A stretch of DNA of 64,000 bases from Pseudomonas uvaldensis (GCF_021271205.1 NZ_JAIWKS010000006.1:1-64000); one strand, 5' to 3'; shown: positions 1 to 9,509, numbered from the stretch's first letter. The notes: generated from the letters alone by a model not told the origin. A program made the numbers and translations.

Positions 1-1084
1 GGCTCGGTACCAGATTTTCGAAATTACCGCCGGTTGCGCCGGTAATCGTAGTGCTGACAGTGCTGCCGTTGTTGTAGACGTCGTTCGCTGGGGTATCGAC
101 GGCCACCGAGCCAGTGGTTTGCCCAGCAGCGATGGTGATGACCGAGCCGTTGCTCAAGGTGACGGTCACCGGCGTTTGCGCCGGGTTGGTCAGCGTCGCG
201 GTGTAGGTGATCTGGCCGCCTTCGGTGACCGTATTGCCTGCGGTCAACGTGACGGTGGTGGTGTCGACTGTATCGGTGATCTGGGTTACCGCCGGTGCGG
301 TAGGCAGAGTCACGGCGATGCCGCTGCCGCCGGTGGTGCCGGTAACGGTTACGCTGATCTGGCTTGGGTCGTTGTAGACGGTGTTGTTCGGTGCCAGTGG
401 GACGTTGACGGTGCCGGTGGTTTGTCCGGCGGGAATCACGATCACCGAGCCATTGGACAGCGTCACAGTCAGGTCGGTCAGCGGCGCCTGGGTCACGGTC
501 GCCGTGTAAACCAGCACGCCGCCGGCTTCGGTCAGGGTTGGCGTGGCGCTCAGGGTCATCGTCGCATTGACGACGGCGTTGGCGGTCGTGTCGGCGGTGG
601 TATCGCCACCCAAGGTGTTGTCATCGGTAGCGGCAGCCGCCGCGAGACCTTCCGTCGGGAAACCGATAGTCGGGTCGACGCTTCCAGCCGTGGCATCCAG
701 CACTACCACGCTATGGCCGCCCCCGGCGGTCCCGCCTGCGCTCGCTTCGCCAGCGCCGGCTGCGGTCGCTTCGAGGGCTGTCGTCGGGTCGACGCCCGCC
801 GCAATGGCTTGCTGCAATTCTTCTACGGACGGCGCGGCCTGGGCAGTGGCCTGCGCAAGATCGGTAGATGAGTCGGGCGCGTTGGCGCTCCACTGGGTGT
901 CGCGACCCAGGTCCAGGGTGCGGCCATCGGCCAGGTCCAATGTGACGGCCCCGGCAGGCCCGGTGTCCAACTGGTCGCCGGTGTACAGGCGATCACCTTC
1001 AATGAGTACGCGCCGGATGCCCTCGGGGGATACGGCGAAAACCTGACCAACAATGCTTTTGACGACGGCAACAACACTGCTCAT
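1..1084 (-). CDS. lapA: LapA-like giant surface adhesin, N-terminal part (runs off the left edge)
   Basis: The first 361 residues are present; the rest lies outside the window. The N-terminus (MSSVVAVVKSIVGQVFAVSP...) is the retention module of LapA-type adhesins, which holds the protein in the outer-membrane TolC pore. Residues 107-110 are TAAG, the dialanine-containing site cut by the periplasmic protease LapG in LapA. From about residue 175 come Thr/Val/Gly-rich repeats of about 95 residues, each with the SNGSV.I..GQTTG signature, typical of the extender region. It is divergent from lapE-lapB-lapC, its expected type I exporter. By family knowledge it mediates c-di-GMP-controlled attachment and biofilm formation through LapD/LapG, which are not in this window. 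LapF or MapA paralogues have related N-termini, so the exact paralogue is not certain. Confidence 0.88.
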   Translation of the reverse strand, partial: MSSVVAVVKSIVGQVFAVSPEGIRRVLIEGDRLYTGDQLDTGPAGAVTLDLADGRTLDLGRDTQWSANAPDSSTDLAQATAQAAPSVEELQQAIAAGVDPTTALEATAAGAGEASAGGTAGGGHSVVVLDATAGSVDPTIGFPTEGLAAAAATDDNTLGGDTTADTTANAVVNATMTLSATPTLTEAGGVLVYTATVTQAPLTDLTVTLSNGSVIVIPAGQTTGTVNVPLAPNNTVYNDPSQISVTVTGTTGGSGIAVTLPTAPAVTQITDTVDTTTVTLTAGNTVTEGGQITYTATLTNPAQTPVTVTLSNGSVITIAAGQTTGSVAVDTPANDVYNNGSTVSTTITGATGGNFENLVPS

Positions 1085-1442
1085 TGAAGACTCTCCGGGT
1101 GCCACGCTCTGTAGACTTCCATGGACCCGGCAGCTTGTGGCTGAAGTGGTCTGGACGTTTTCGATTCTGTAGATGAAATATTTTGACGTATTAAATCGTC
1201 AATATTTTGGCTTGTTTTTTCGTTTTATTTGTTCATGCCAAAGTATTGACCTTCTGCGGCCCATCCTAAACAATCAAGCCAGTAATGTCACATTGATATT
1301 TAAGCGGCGGCCTGTTCTTTCGGTGCAAGATTCAGTACCTGTTTCGAACTTTCCGACATACGGTCATTCCGGTTGCCATCATCCGATGCAGCGCCACGTT
1401 TCGCTGTGATCCACGACAAGAGTTTTCGGGAAATTTCCAACC
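1085..1442. promoter_or_regulatory. Divergent lapA / lapEBC control region with an inverted repeat
   Basis: This 358-bp AT-rich gap separates the divergent adhesin and exporter genes and must hold both promoters. It contains an inverted repeat, TTGACG (1183-1188) and CGTCAA (1197-1202). Overlapping it, GTCAATATTTTGGC (1198-1211) matches 11 of 14 positions of the FleQ box as I remember it (GTCAATAAATTGAC). FleQ is known to control lapA in Pseudomonas in response to c-di-GMP. The assignment is inferred from pattern only; no coding sequence was recognised here. Confidence 0.45.
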
Positions 1443-2792
1443 ATGCGTTCGCATCTGCTCAAGGCTTTACCTTTCGCCCTCGCCGCCAGTTTCGTACAAG
1501 CACAAACCTTGCCGCAGGCCATGCAACAGGCACTCGATGTCCACCCTGAAATCCAGGCCGGCGTGAACAGCCGACTGGCAGCCGACTATCAATTGAAGGC
1601 AGCCAAGGGCGGCTACCTGCCTAGAGTGGACCTTGCAGCCGGATACGGCCGTGAAGGTACAGACAGTGTTTCCACCCGCTCGGGCAGCAATAATCACTGG
1701 GAAACCCTGAACCGCAGTGAGTCGAGCCTGCGTCTGTCGCAAATGGTTTTTGACGGTTTTGCGACGTCCAGCGAAGTGGGGCGTCAACAAGCCAACGTCA
1801 ACTCACGTGCGTATTCGCTGCTGGATGCTTCCGAGCGCACCGGGCTGACCGTGGCCCAGGTCTACCTGGATGTGCTGACCCGTCGCGAGTTCGTGCGCCT
1901 GGCCGAGGAAAACCTCAAGAGCCACGAGCGTATCTTCGACCAGATCAAGCTGCGCACCGAGCGTGGCGTAGGCAATCGCGCCGACCATGACCAGGCCGAA
2001 GCACGCGTGGCCCAGGCACGCAACAACCTGATCACCGAGCAAACCAACCTGGCCGACGCGGAGACCAACTACCTCAGCGCCGTGGGCCAACTGCCCGACC
2101 AACTGGAGCGTCCCGCCGATTCCATGGCGCTGTTGCCGGCCAACCTGAACGAAGCCCGTGCGCAAATGTTGGAGAACAGCCCGGTATTGCGTTCGGCCGA
2201 GGCGGATATCGCCGCCGCAGAGCAGCAATATGAAGCCGCCAAGTCGAGCTTTTACCCTCGCTTCGACGCCGAGCTGGGCCGCACTGCCGACAACGACCTG
2301 GACGGCCAGAACGGTCACAACAATGAATGGCAAGCCATGCTGCGCATGCGTTTCAACCTGTATGCCGGCGGCAGCAACAAGGCAGACCTGGAGTCCAAGT
2401 CCTACCTGTCCAACCAGGCCCTGGACATCCGCAACAATGCCTTGCGCCAACTGAATGAAGAACTTGGCCTGGCCTGGAACGCCTTGAACAACGCCAACAC
2501 CCAGATACCGATTGCCCAGCAGTATGTGGACCGCAGCGCCAGCGTGCGCAATGCTTACCAGAAGCAGTTCAGCCTTGGCGAGCGGACCCTGCTCGATCTG
2601 CTCGACAGTGAAAATGAGCTGTTCAGCGCTTCCCGTCGCCTGGCGGAAATCAGGAACGTGCAGCTGTTCACCCAATACCGAATCAAGGCAACCATGGGCC
2701 AGTTACTCAAAAGCCAGGGTGTAGTCGCGCCGTTGGCATCCGTTGTGCAGACTGACGTGAAACCCAAGGTCCAGTTGCCTGGGATGAATTGA
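1443..2792 (+). CDS. lapE: TolC-family outer-membrane protein of the LapA exporter
   Basis: A 449-residue protein with a Sec signal peptide (likely cleavage after SFVQAQ, about residue 21) followed by two TolC-type repeats of long helices. Gln/Asn/Ala-rich heptads (for example around residues 95-215 and 250-420) form the alpha-barrel tunnel. No lipobox cysteine is seen, unlike the NodT-type proteins elsewhere in this window. It is the first gene of lapE-lapB-lapC, 28-37 bp before lapB, and is divergent from the adhesin gene. Its role is the outer-membrane channel through which the LapA-like protein is exported and in which it is retained. Confidence in the family is high; the name rests on the neighbourhood. 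Confidence 0.9.
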   Translation: MRSHLLKALPFALAASFVQAQTLPQAMQQALDVHPEIQAGVNSRLAADYQLKAAKGGYLPRVDLAAGYGREGTDSVSTRSGSNNHWETLNRSESSLRLSQMVFDGFATSSEVGRQQANVNSRAYSLLDASERTGLTVAQVYLDVLTRREFVRLAEENLKSHERIFDQIKLRTERGVGNRADHDQAEARVAQARNNLITEQTNLADAETNYLSAVGQLPDQLERPADSMALLPANLNEARAQMLENSPVLRSAEADIAAAEQQYEAAKSSFYPRFDAELGRTADNDLDGQNGHNNEWQAMLRMRFNLYAGGSNKADLESKSYLSNQALDIRNNALRQLNEELGLAWNALNNANTQIPIAQQYVDRSASVRNAYQKQFSLGERTLLDLLDSENELFSASRRLAEIRNVQLFTQYRIKATMGQLLKSQGVVAPLASVVQTDVKPKVQLPGMN

Positions 2793-2829
2793 GTCATCCA
2801 TCCAGTTTGATCAGTAAAGAGTGCAGAGC

Positions 2830-4986
2830 GTGGAATCAGAAGTCAGTCGAGTCGAACTAGTCCATGACCCGCGCACGCTGCACGACGACCCGTTGCTGGA
2901 CGGGTTGCTGGCACTCTGCATGCTGCATCAGAAGCCCGCCAGCGCGGCGATGCTCACTACCGGCCTGCCGCTGCCCAAGCAGCGGCTGAGCGTCGAATTA
3001 TTGTCGCGCGCGGCGGCCCGGGCTGGTTTGCAGGGGCGGGTACTGCAACGCCGGCTCGAGCAGATTCCGGCCATTGCGATGCCTGCGCTTTTGCTTCTCA
3101 AGGAAGGCCGTAGCGCCGTGCTGCTGGGCTGGACGGAGGATGATCGGGCGCGGTTGCTGCTCAGTGAAAGCGACGGTGGCGAAGTGACGGTCAGCCGTGA
3201 GCTGCTGTCGGATGACTACAGCGGCAAGGTTTTCTTCGCCCAGCCGCAACATAAATTTGACGTGAACCACGGCACGCTCATCCCCCGGGCGCGCTCCTGG
3301 TTCCGTGACACCCTCAAGCGTTCCCGCTGGCTGTACGCCGATGCCATCGCCGCCAGCCTGCTCATCAACATCATCGCCATGGCCGCGCCGCTGTTCGTGA
3401 TGAACGTCTATGACCGCGTGGTGCCGAACCAGGCCGAGTCGACCCTGTGGGTGTTGGCCATCGGCATCACGGGCGCCTACGTGTTCGACCTGATCCTGAA
3501 AATGTTGCGTAGCCTGTGCCTGGACCTGGCCGGCAAAAAAACCGACCTGATCATTTCGGCGACGCTGTTCGAGCGGATCGTCGGCATGGCCATGAAATAC
3601 CGACCGGCGCGGGTCGGCAGCTTTGCTCAGAACATCCATGAGTTCCAGAGCCTGCGGGATTTCCTCGCGTCGCTGACCCTCACCAGCCTGATCGACCTGC
3701 CGTTCACGCTGTTGATCCTGATGGTCATTGCGATCATCGGCGGACACCTGGTGTGGATTCCGGTCGTGGCGTTCCCGCTGGCCCTGTTGATCGGCTACGC
3801 CTTGCAGAAGCCCCTGGTGGCAACCATGGAGCGGACCATGGCCCTGGGCGCCGAGCGCCAGTCCAGCCTGATCGAGACCCTGGCCGGCCTGGATGCGGTA
3901 AAGGTCAACAACGCCGAGAGCGAGCGTCAGTATCAGTGGGAGCAGACCATCGGCACCCTCAGCCGCCTCGAACTGCGGGTGAAGATGCTGTCCGGGCTGG
4001 CGATGAACATCACGTTGCTGATCCAGCAGTTGGCCGGCGTGGTCATGATCGTCTTCGGCGTCTACCTGATCATCGCCGGTAACCTGAGCATGGGTGGGCT
4101 GGTGGCCTGCTACATGCTCAGCGGCCGCGCCCTCAGCCCGTTGGCTTCGCTGTCGGGCCTGCTGACCCGCTACCAGCAGGCGGGGGTGACCATGACTTCC
4201 GTCGATCAGATGATGGAGCTGCCTCAGGAGCGCAATTTCGACGAGCGTCCGTTGAGTCGCAACGTCCTGCAGGGCGCCATCGAATGCCGCCAGTTGAGTT
4301 TCACCTACCCGAATCAGCAGAACGCTGCGCTGAAGAACATCAACCTGGTGATCAAGCCCGGCGAGAAGATCGGCATCATCGGCCGCAGCGGCTCGGGCAA
4401 GAGCTCCCTGGCCAAGTTGCTCGTGGGCCTTTACCAGCCGGACGACGGCGCCTTGCTGGTGGACGGCGTGGACATCCGCCAGATCGATGTCAGCGAATTG
4501 CGCTACAACGTCGGCTACGTGCCCCAGGACATCCAGCTGCTGGCCGGTACCCTGCGGGACAACCTGACCTCCGGTGCCCGTTACGTCGAGGATGAGCTGG
4601 TGCTCCAGGCGGCGGAGTTGGCGGGTGTGCATGAGTTCGCACGGCTGCATCCGCAGGGCTATGAACTGCAAGTGGGTGAGCGCGGGCAGAACCTGTCCGG
4701 CGGCCAGCGTCAGAACGTCGCCCTGGCTCGTGCGCTGCTGCTCAATCCGCCCATCCTGTTGCTGGATGAACCCACCAGCGCCATGGACAACACCGGTGAG
4801 GAACGTTTGAAACAACGCCTGGCTGCCGTGGTGGAAAACAAGACGGTGCTGCTGGTGACGCACCGGGCATCCCTGCTGTCGCTGGTGGACCGTCTGCTGG
4901 TGGTCGACCGTGGGCAGATCCTGGCCGACGGCCCGAAAGCTGCCGTAATGGAAGCGTTGAAGAAGGGGCAGATCAGTGTTGCTTAA
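2830..4986 (+). CDS. lapB: Type I secretion ABC transporter (permease/ATPase) LapB
   Basis: An inner-membrane ABC exporter half-transporter of 718 residues. Domains in order: an N-terminal C39-like domain (about 15-135) lacking the peptidase Cys, as in HlyB/LapB; a six-helix ABC membrane domain (about 160-440); and a nucleotide-binding domain with Walker A GRSGSGKS (from residue 518), signature LSGGQ and Walker B LLLDEP. It forms a dimer that powers export of the adhesin with LapC and LapE. GTG at 2830 is preferred over the in-frame GTG at 2821 because AAAGAG lies at a better distance and LapB proteins typically begin MESEVSRV. It overlaps lapC by 11 bp, indicating translational coupling. Confidence 0.93.
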   Translation: MESEVSRVELVHDPRTLHDDPLLDGLLALCMLHQKPASAAMLTTGLPLPKQRLSVELLSRAAARAGLQGRVLQRRLEQIPAIAMPALLLLKEGRSAVLLGWTEDDRARLLLSESDGGEVTVSRELLSDDYSGKVFFAQPQHKFDVNHGTLIPRARSWFRDTLKRSRWLYADAIAASLLINIIAMAAPLFVMNVYDRVVPNQAESTLWVLAIGITGAYVFDLILKMLRSLCLDLAGKKTDLIISATLFERIVGMAMKYRPARVGSFAQNIHEFQSLRDFLASLTLTSLIDLPFTLLILMVIAIIGGHLVWIPVVAFPLALLIGYALQKPLVATMERTMALGAERQSSLIETLAGLDAVKVNNAESERQYQWEQTIGTLSRLELRVKMLSGLAMNITLLIQQLAGVVMIVFGVYLIIAGNLSMGGLVACYMLSGRALSPLASLSGLLTRYQQAGVTMTSVDQMMELPQERNFDERPLSRNVLQGAIECRQLSFTYPNQQNAALKNINLVIKPGEKIGIIGRSGSGKSSLAKLLVGLYQPDDGALLVDGVDIRQIDVSELRYNVGYVPQDIQLLAGTLRDNLTSGARYVEDELVLQAAELAGVHEFARLHPQGYELQVGERGQNLSGGQRQNVALARALLLNPPILLLDEPTSAMDNTGEERLKQRLAAVVENKTVLLVTHRASLLSLVDRLLVVDRGQILADGPKAAVMEALKKGQISVA

Positions 4987-6343
4987 GTCGGGTTTCAAGG
5001 GGGCCGTAGGCCGTTACTTCAAAGGCTCCGACTCGCTGCACGGCCAGCCGCTGCCCGAGGTCAACAAAGCCTTGATCGAGGATGCTCCCCGTGTGGTGCG
5101 TCTGACGATCTGGGGCATCATTGGCTTCTTCGTGTTCCTGGTGCTGTGGGCCAATTTCGCCGTGGTCGACGAAGTGACCAAGGGCGACGGCAAGGCGATT
5201 CCCTCGTCCAAGATCCAGAAAATCCAAAACCTGGAAGGCGGTATCGTCGCCGAGCTGTTCGTCAAGGAAGGGCAGATCGTCGAGGCCGGTGCGCCGTTGA
5301 TTCGCCTGGACGACACGCGGTTTGTCTCCAACGTCGGGGAAACCGAGGCCGACCGCCTTTCCATGCTGTTGCGGGTCGAGCGCCTGAGCGCCGAGGTCGA
5401 GGACCGGCCACTGAATTTCCCGGCCGATGTGCTCAAGGCCGTACCGGGCCAGGCGGCCAGCGAAGAGTCGCTGTACATCAGTCGTCGCCAACAACTGCAC
5501 GATGAAATCGGCGGGTTGCAGGAACAGTTGGTCCAGCGCCAGCAGGAATTGCGCGAATTCGTTTCCAAGCAGGCGCAATACCGTTCCGGCCTGGCGTTGC
5601 AACGCCAGGAAATCAACATGTCCGAACCGCTGGTGGCCCAGGGCGCGGTTTCGCCGGTGGAAGTGCTGCGACTCAAGCGCGCTGAAGTCGAAACCCGTGG
5701 ACAACTGGACGCCACGACGCTGGCGATCCCCCGTGCCGAATCGGCGATCAAGGAAGTGCAACGCAAGATCGACGAAACCCGCGGCAAATTCCGCAGCGAA
5801 GCCCTGACACAGCTCAACGAGGCACGCACCGATCTGAATAAGGCCCAGGCTACTGGCAAGGCCCTCGAAGATCGGGTGAGTCGCACCCTGGTCACCTCGC
5901 CGGTGCGGGGTATCGTCAACAAGATGCTGGTGAACACCATCGGCGGGGTGATCCAGCCCGGCAGCGACCTGGTGGAAATCGTGCCGTTGGACGATACGAT
6001 TCTGGTAGAAGCGAAAATTCGTCCCCAGGACATCGCCTTCCTGCACCCCGGCCAGGACGCCACGGTGAAATTCACCGCTTATGACTACACCATCTACGGT
6101 GGACTGAGGGCCAAGCTGGAACAGATCGGCGCCGACACCATCACCGACGAAGACAAGAAAACCACTTACTACATCATCAAGCTGCGCACGGAGCGTAGCC
6201 ACTTGGGCACTGATGAGAAACCGCTGCTGATCATCCCTGGCATGGTGGCCTCGGTGGACATCATCACCGGCAAGAAAACCGTGCTCAGCTACCTGCTCAA
6301 ACCGATCATCAAGGCACGGGCCGAGGCACTGCACGAGCGATAA
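4976..6343 (+). CDS. lapC: HlyD-family membrane-fusion protein LapC
   Basis: A 455-residue type I secretion adaptor. A short cytoplasmic tail (1-40) is followed by one membrane helix (about 42-62, IWGIIGFFVFLVLWANF), a first lipoyl half (about 75-120), a long periplasmic coiled-coil hairpin (about 140-300, rich in Gln/Glu/Arg) and the second lipoyl half and beta-barrel domain (about 300-430). It bridges LapB and LapE across the periplasm. The start is a GTG inside the last codons of lapB, so the two are probably translationally coupled. The next gene is 334 bp away beyond REP repeats, so lapC closes the operon. The lapD and lapG regulators do not follow it. Confidence 0.93.
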   Translation: MLLKSGFKGAVGRYFKGSDSLHGQPLPEVNKALIEDAPRVVRLTIWGIIGFFVFLVLWANFAVVDEVTKGDGKAIPSSKIQKIQNLEGGIVAELFVKEGQIVEAGAPLIRLDDTRFVSNVGETEADRLSMLLRVERLSAEVEDRPLNFPADVLKAVPGQAASEESLYISRRQQLHDEIGGLQEQLVQRQQELREFVSKQAQYRSGLALQRQEINMSEPLVAQGAVSPVEVLRLKRAEVETRGQLDATTLAIPRAESAIKEVQRKIDETRGKFRSEALTQLNEARTDLNKAQATGKALEDRVSRTLVTSPVRGIVNKMLVNTIGGVIQPGSDLVEIVPLDDTILVEAKIRPQDIAFLHPGQDATVKFTAYDYTIYGGLRAKLEQIGADTITDEDKKTTYYIIKLRTERSHLGTDEKPLLIIPGMVASVDIITGKKTVLSYLLKPIIKARAEALHER

Positions 6344-6357
6344 GGCTGCGCCTCATC

Positions 6358-6487
6358 CTGTGGGAGCGGTGATCCCCCCGTGGGAGCGGTACCCCCTGTG
6401 GGAGCAAGGCTTGCCCGCGATGGCGGTGAGTCAGCGACAGATAGGTGTCTGATCTGGCGCTATCGCGAGCAGGCTCGCTCCCACATC
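6358..6487. repeat. REP cluster / REPIN downstream of lapC
   Basis: Two short partial REP copies (GTGGGAGCGGT at about 6360 and 6380) precede an inverted pair of full REP sequences at about 6398-6420 and 6462-6485 (core GTGGGAGC..GCTTGCCCGCGA and its inverted partner). The pair can form a long hairpin and probably acts as a boundary after the lap operon. Both halves match the Pseudomonas REPIN type found at nine other places in this window. Confidence 0.85.
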
Positions 6488-6510
6488 AGGTTCTTCATTT
6501 TCAGGCTGAA

Positions 6511-6570
6511 AATCATATCGATATTCCTTATCGGTATTTAATTTAATTTTCTTATATCGATAAAGTCATT
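6511..6570 (+). promoter_or_regulatory. AT-rich promoter region of the sulfonate operon
   Basis: A sharply AT-rich stretch in GC-rich DNA, about 110 bp before the dioxygenase start. It contains ATATTCCTTATCGGTAT (6521-6537) and two ATATCGAT-type palindromic pieces (near 6516 and 6554). The ATTCCTTA core recurs in front of two other likely sulfur-related genes (41627 and, inverted, 43249). A CysB- or sulfur-starvation-linked promoter is inferred; no -10/-35 pair is assigned. Confidence 0.4.
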
Positions 6571-6677
6571 CTCTGCGTACCTGCCGACCAATCGGCGCGC
6601 CGCACGACCTGAACCCTAACGGCATCGCCGTCAGTTTTGATCGATGCGCGCCCGTGAAGCGTGCGTGGGAGTGATGT

Positions 6678-7580
6678 ATGCCAGCCGTCTCTTATTCTCC
6701 AGATCCAAGCGCCGTCAATGTCGCGCCGCAATCCTTCGAAATCCGCCCGTTCAACGGCGCCGTCGGTGCCGAGATCGTCGGCCTGGACCTGTCCCGGCCA
6801 GTCAACGATCAGGATTTTTCCCGTATCCATCGCGCTCATCTGGACCACCACGTACTGGTGTTCCGCAACCAGCGCATCACCCCCGAACAACATATCGCCT
6901 TCAGCCGCCGCTTTGGCGTGTTGCAGATTCATGTGCTCAAGCAATTCCTGCTGGCCGGGCATCCGGAAATCCTCATCGTTTCCAACATCATCGAGAATGG
7001 CCAGTCCATCGGCCTGGGCGATGCCGGCAAGTTCTGGCATTCCGATCTCTCCTACAAGCCACTGCCCAGCCTGGGTTCGATGCTGCACGCCCAGGAACTG
7101 CCGAGCGAAGGCGGTGACACGCTGTTCGCCGACATGCACAAGGCCTGGGATGGCCTGCCCGAGGCGCTGCGCAAAGCGGTCGAAGGTCGATTGGCGGCGC
7201 ATTCCTATACGGCGCGCTACAGCGAAAGCAAATTTGAAGGCAACTGGCGACCGACGCTGACCCCGGAACAGTTGGCCCAGGTCGCTGAAGTCGTGCACCC
7301 GATCGTGCGCACCCATCCGGAAACCGGGCGCAAGGCGTTGTTCGTCAGTGAAGGCTTCACCACCCGCATTCTCGGTCTGCCGGAGGACGAGAGCCAGGCG
7401 CTGTTGGCCGAGTTATATGCCCACAGCGCGCTTCCCCAGAACATCTATCGCCATCAATGGCAGCCCCACGACCTGGTGTTCTGGGACAACCGCTCGTTGA
7501 TCCACCTGGCCGCCGGTTGCCCGAGTCATCTGCGCCGCAAGCTGTACCGCACCACCATCCAGGGCGACGCCCCTTTCTGA
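6678..7580 (+). CDS. TauD/TfdA-family Fe(II)/2-oxoglutarate dioxygenase
   Basis: A 300-residue cytoplasmic enzyme of the TauD/TfdA family. The facial triad is visible: H121-x-D123 (WHSD) and distal H276, with arginines at 287 and 291 spaced exactly 11 and 15 residues after the His, as in TauD, for 2-oxoglutarate binding. These enzymes hydroxylate the carbon next to a sulfonate, sulfate ester or aryloxy group so that the product breaks down. Directly downstream is a sulfonate/taurine-type ABC importer, so the likely role is desulfonation of an imported organosulfur compound, releasing sulfite. The substrate cannot be read from sequence; it is not the AtsK sequence I remember. Start ATG 6678 follows GGGAGTG. 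Confidence 0.85.
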   Translation: MPAVSYSPDPSAVNVAPQSFEIRPFNGAVGAEIVGLDLSRPVNDQDFSRIHRAHLDHHVLVFRNQRITPEQHIAFSRRFGVLQIHVLKQFLLAGHPEILIVSNIIENGQSIGLGDAGKFWHSDLSYKPLPSLGSMLHAQELPSEGGDTLFADMHKAWDGLPEALRKAVEGRLAAHSYTARYSESKFEGNWRPTLTPEQLAQVAEVVHPIVRTHPETGRKALFVSEGFTTRILGLPEDESQALLAELYAHSALPQNIYRHQWQPHDLVFWDNRSLIHLAAGCPSHLRRKLYRTTIQGDAPF

Positions 7581-7617
7581 TCGGCTGCGCCTCGCGCAAA
7601 GAGCCCGGAGAATCATC

Positions 7618-8643
7618 ATGTCCAAACGCATTGCCTTTGCACCTTTGGCCGCCGCCATCGGCCTGGGATTCAGCCTGCTGGCCGGCAGCCTCGTTGCCCC
7701 CGCCGGCGCCCACGCCGAAGGCGAGATTCGTATTGCCGAGCAATTCGGGATCGTTTACCTGCTGCTCAATGTCGTGCGCGACCAGCAGTTGATCGAGAAA
7801 CATGGCAAACAGGAAGGGATCGACATCAAGGTCGACTGGACCCAGTTGTCCGGCGGTGCGGCGGTCAACGACGCGCTGCTCTCGGGGTCCATCGACATTG
7901 CCGGGGCCGGTGTCGGGCCACTGCTGACGATCTGGGATCGCACCCGTGGCAAGCAGAACGTCAAGGGAGTGGCTTCCCTGGGTAACTTTCCCTACTACCT
8001 GTTGAGCAACAACCCCAAGGTCAAGACCATTGCCGATTTCACCGAGCAGGACCGTATCGCGGTACCGGCGGTAGGCGTTTCGGTGCAGTCGCGTTTCCTG
8101 CAATACGCCGCTGCGAAGCAATGGGGCGACAAGGAATTCAACCGCCTGGACAAGTACACCCTCGCCGTCCCTCACCCTGACGCCACGGCTGCCTTGATTG
8201 CCGGTGGCACGGAGCTGACCGGGCATTTCTCCAATCCACCGTTCCAGGACCAGGCTCTGCAAAACCCGAGCGTTCATGTGGTACTCAATTCCTATGATGT
8301 GCTGGGGCCGAATTCGCCCACGGTGCTGTTCGCCACCGAAAAATTCCGCAACGAAAACCCGAAAACCTACAAGGCGTTCGTCGAGGCGCTGACCGAAGCG
8401 GCCGAGTTTGCCCAGAATGACAAGGGCGCGGCGGTGGATACCTATCTGCGAGTGACCAAGGCCAAGATCGACCGGGCCACTTTGCTGAAGATCGTCGACA
8501 ATCCGCAGATCGAATTCACCGTCACGCCGAAAAACACCTACCCGCTGGCCGATTTCCTGTACCGCGTTGGTGCGATCAAGAACAGGCCGGCAACCTGGGA
8601 AGACTATTTCTTCCAGGACGCCAAGCCGTTGCAGGGGAGCTGA
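7618..8643 (+). CDS. Periplasmic substrate-binding protein, sulfonate/taurine-type ABC importer
   Basis: A 341-residue NMT1/SsuA/TauA-like binding protein with a signal peptide (hydrophobic stretch 10-30, likely cleavage after AHA, about residue 34). The mature part starts EIRIAEQFGIVYLLLNVVRDQQLIEK, and a GGAAVNDALLSGSIDIAGAG segment matches the family's ligand-binding lobe. It would deliver an aliphatic sulfonate or related anion to the permease encoded at 9523. A clear GGAGA Shine-Dalgarno site precedes the ATG. It lies 37 bp after the dioxygenase and 5 bp before the ATPase gene, in one operon. Nitrate, pyrimidine or urea-type ligands also occur in this fold; the dioxygenase favours organosulfur. 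Confidence 0.85.
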   Translation: MSKRIAFAPLAAAIGLGFSLLAGSLVAPAGAHAEGEIRIAEQFGIVYLLLNVVRDQQLIEKHGKQEGIDIKVDWTQLSGGAAVNDALLSGSIDIAGAGVGPLLTIWDRTRGKQNVKGVASLGNFPYYLLSNNPKVKTIADFTEQDRIAVPAVGVSVQSRFLQYAAAKQWGDKEFNRLDKYTLAVPHPDATAALIAGGTELTGHFSNPPFQDQALQNPSVHVVLNSYDVLGPNSPTVLFATEKFRNENPKTYKAFVEALTEAAEFAQNDKGAAVDTYLRVTKAKIDRATLLKIVDNPQIEFTVTPKNTYPLADFLYRVGAIKNRPATWEDYFFQDAKPLQGS

Positions 8644-8648
8644 GCGCC

Positions 8649-9509
8649 ATGAACGCGACAGTGCAAGGCCACGCGGCCAGCAGCTTCGCCAGCGTCGATA
8701 CGGCGCTGTTGTCGGTGGATAACGTCAGCCTGGAATACCGCACCCCACAGCGTGTGGTGCGGGCCACTCACCGGGTGAGTTTCGAGGTCGATCCGGCGGA
8801 CCGTTTCGTGTTGCTCGGCCCATCCGGTTGCGGCAAGTCCACCTTGCTCAAGGCCGTTGGCGGTTTCATCACCCCCTGCGAGGGTGAGATTCGCCTGCAA
8901 GGGCAAACCGTTCGCGCACCGGGGCCAGACCGGGTCGTGGTGTTCCAGGAGTTCGACCAGCTACCGCCCTGGAAAACCGTCAAGCAAAACGTGACGTTCG
9001 CGCTGCTGGCTTCGCGCACCCTCAAGCGCCAGGAAGCCGAGGAGCGTGCGCTGCACTATCTGGACAAGGTCGGTCTGGCAGCGTTTGCCGATGCCTACCC
9101 CCACACCTTGTCCGGCGGTATGAAGGCCCGTGTCGCCATTGCCCGGGCATTGGCGATGCAACCGAAAATCCTGCTGATGGACGAACCCTTCGCCGCCCTC
9201 GATGCCCTGACCCGGCGCAAGATGCAGGAAGAATTGCTGCTGCTGTGGGAAGAGGTGCGCTTCACGCTGTTGTTCGTCACCCATTCCATCGAAGAGGCGT
9301 TGGTGGTGGGCAATCGCATCCTCTTGCTGTCGCCGCATCCGGGGCGTGTACGGGCGGAAGTCCACAGCCATCAATACGGTTTGCACAGCCTCGGAGGCGA
9401 GGCGTTCCAGCACACGGCACGGCGCATCCATGGGCTGCTGTTCAATGACGACCTGACGGCGCAAACCGAGCCTGAGCTGGATTTCACCGACATTCGTATC
9501 GCGTACTGA
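8649..9509 (+). CDS. ABC importer ATPase (SsuB/TauB type)
   Basis: A 286-residue ABC ATPase with Walker A GPSGCGKST (about residue 57), a Q-loop in FQEFDQLPPWKTV, signature LSGGM (about 156) and Walker B LLMDEPFAALD (about 176). The FQEFDQLPPWKTV pattern and overall length are those of SsuB/TauB/NrtD-type subunits. It energises uptake by the adjacent permease and binding protein. It starts 5 bp after the binding-protein stop and ends 13 bp before the permease gene. Confidence 0.9.
   Translation: MNATVQGHAASSFASVDTALLSVDNVSLEYRTPQRVVRATHRVSFEVDPADRFVLLGPSGCGKSTLLKAVGGFITPCEGEIRLQGQTVRAPGPDRVVVFQEFDQLPPWKTVKQNVTFALLASRTLKRQEAEERALHYLDKVGLAAFADAYPHTLSGGMKARVAIARALAMQPKILLMDEPFAALDALTRRKMQEELLLLWEEVRFTLLFVTHSIEEALVVGNRILLLSPHPGRVRAEVHSHQYGLHSLGGEAFQHTARRIHGLLFNDDLTAQTEPELDFTDIRIAY

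Noticed and set aside
2998..4998. A 666-residue open frame antisense to lapB
   Set aside because: Shadow of a clear ABC exporter gene; composition rich in Gln and His and no motif.
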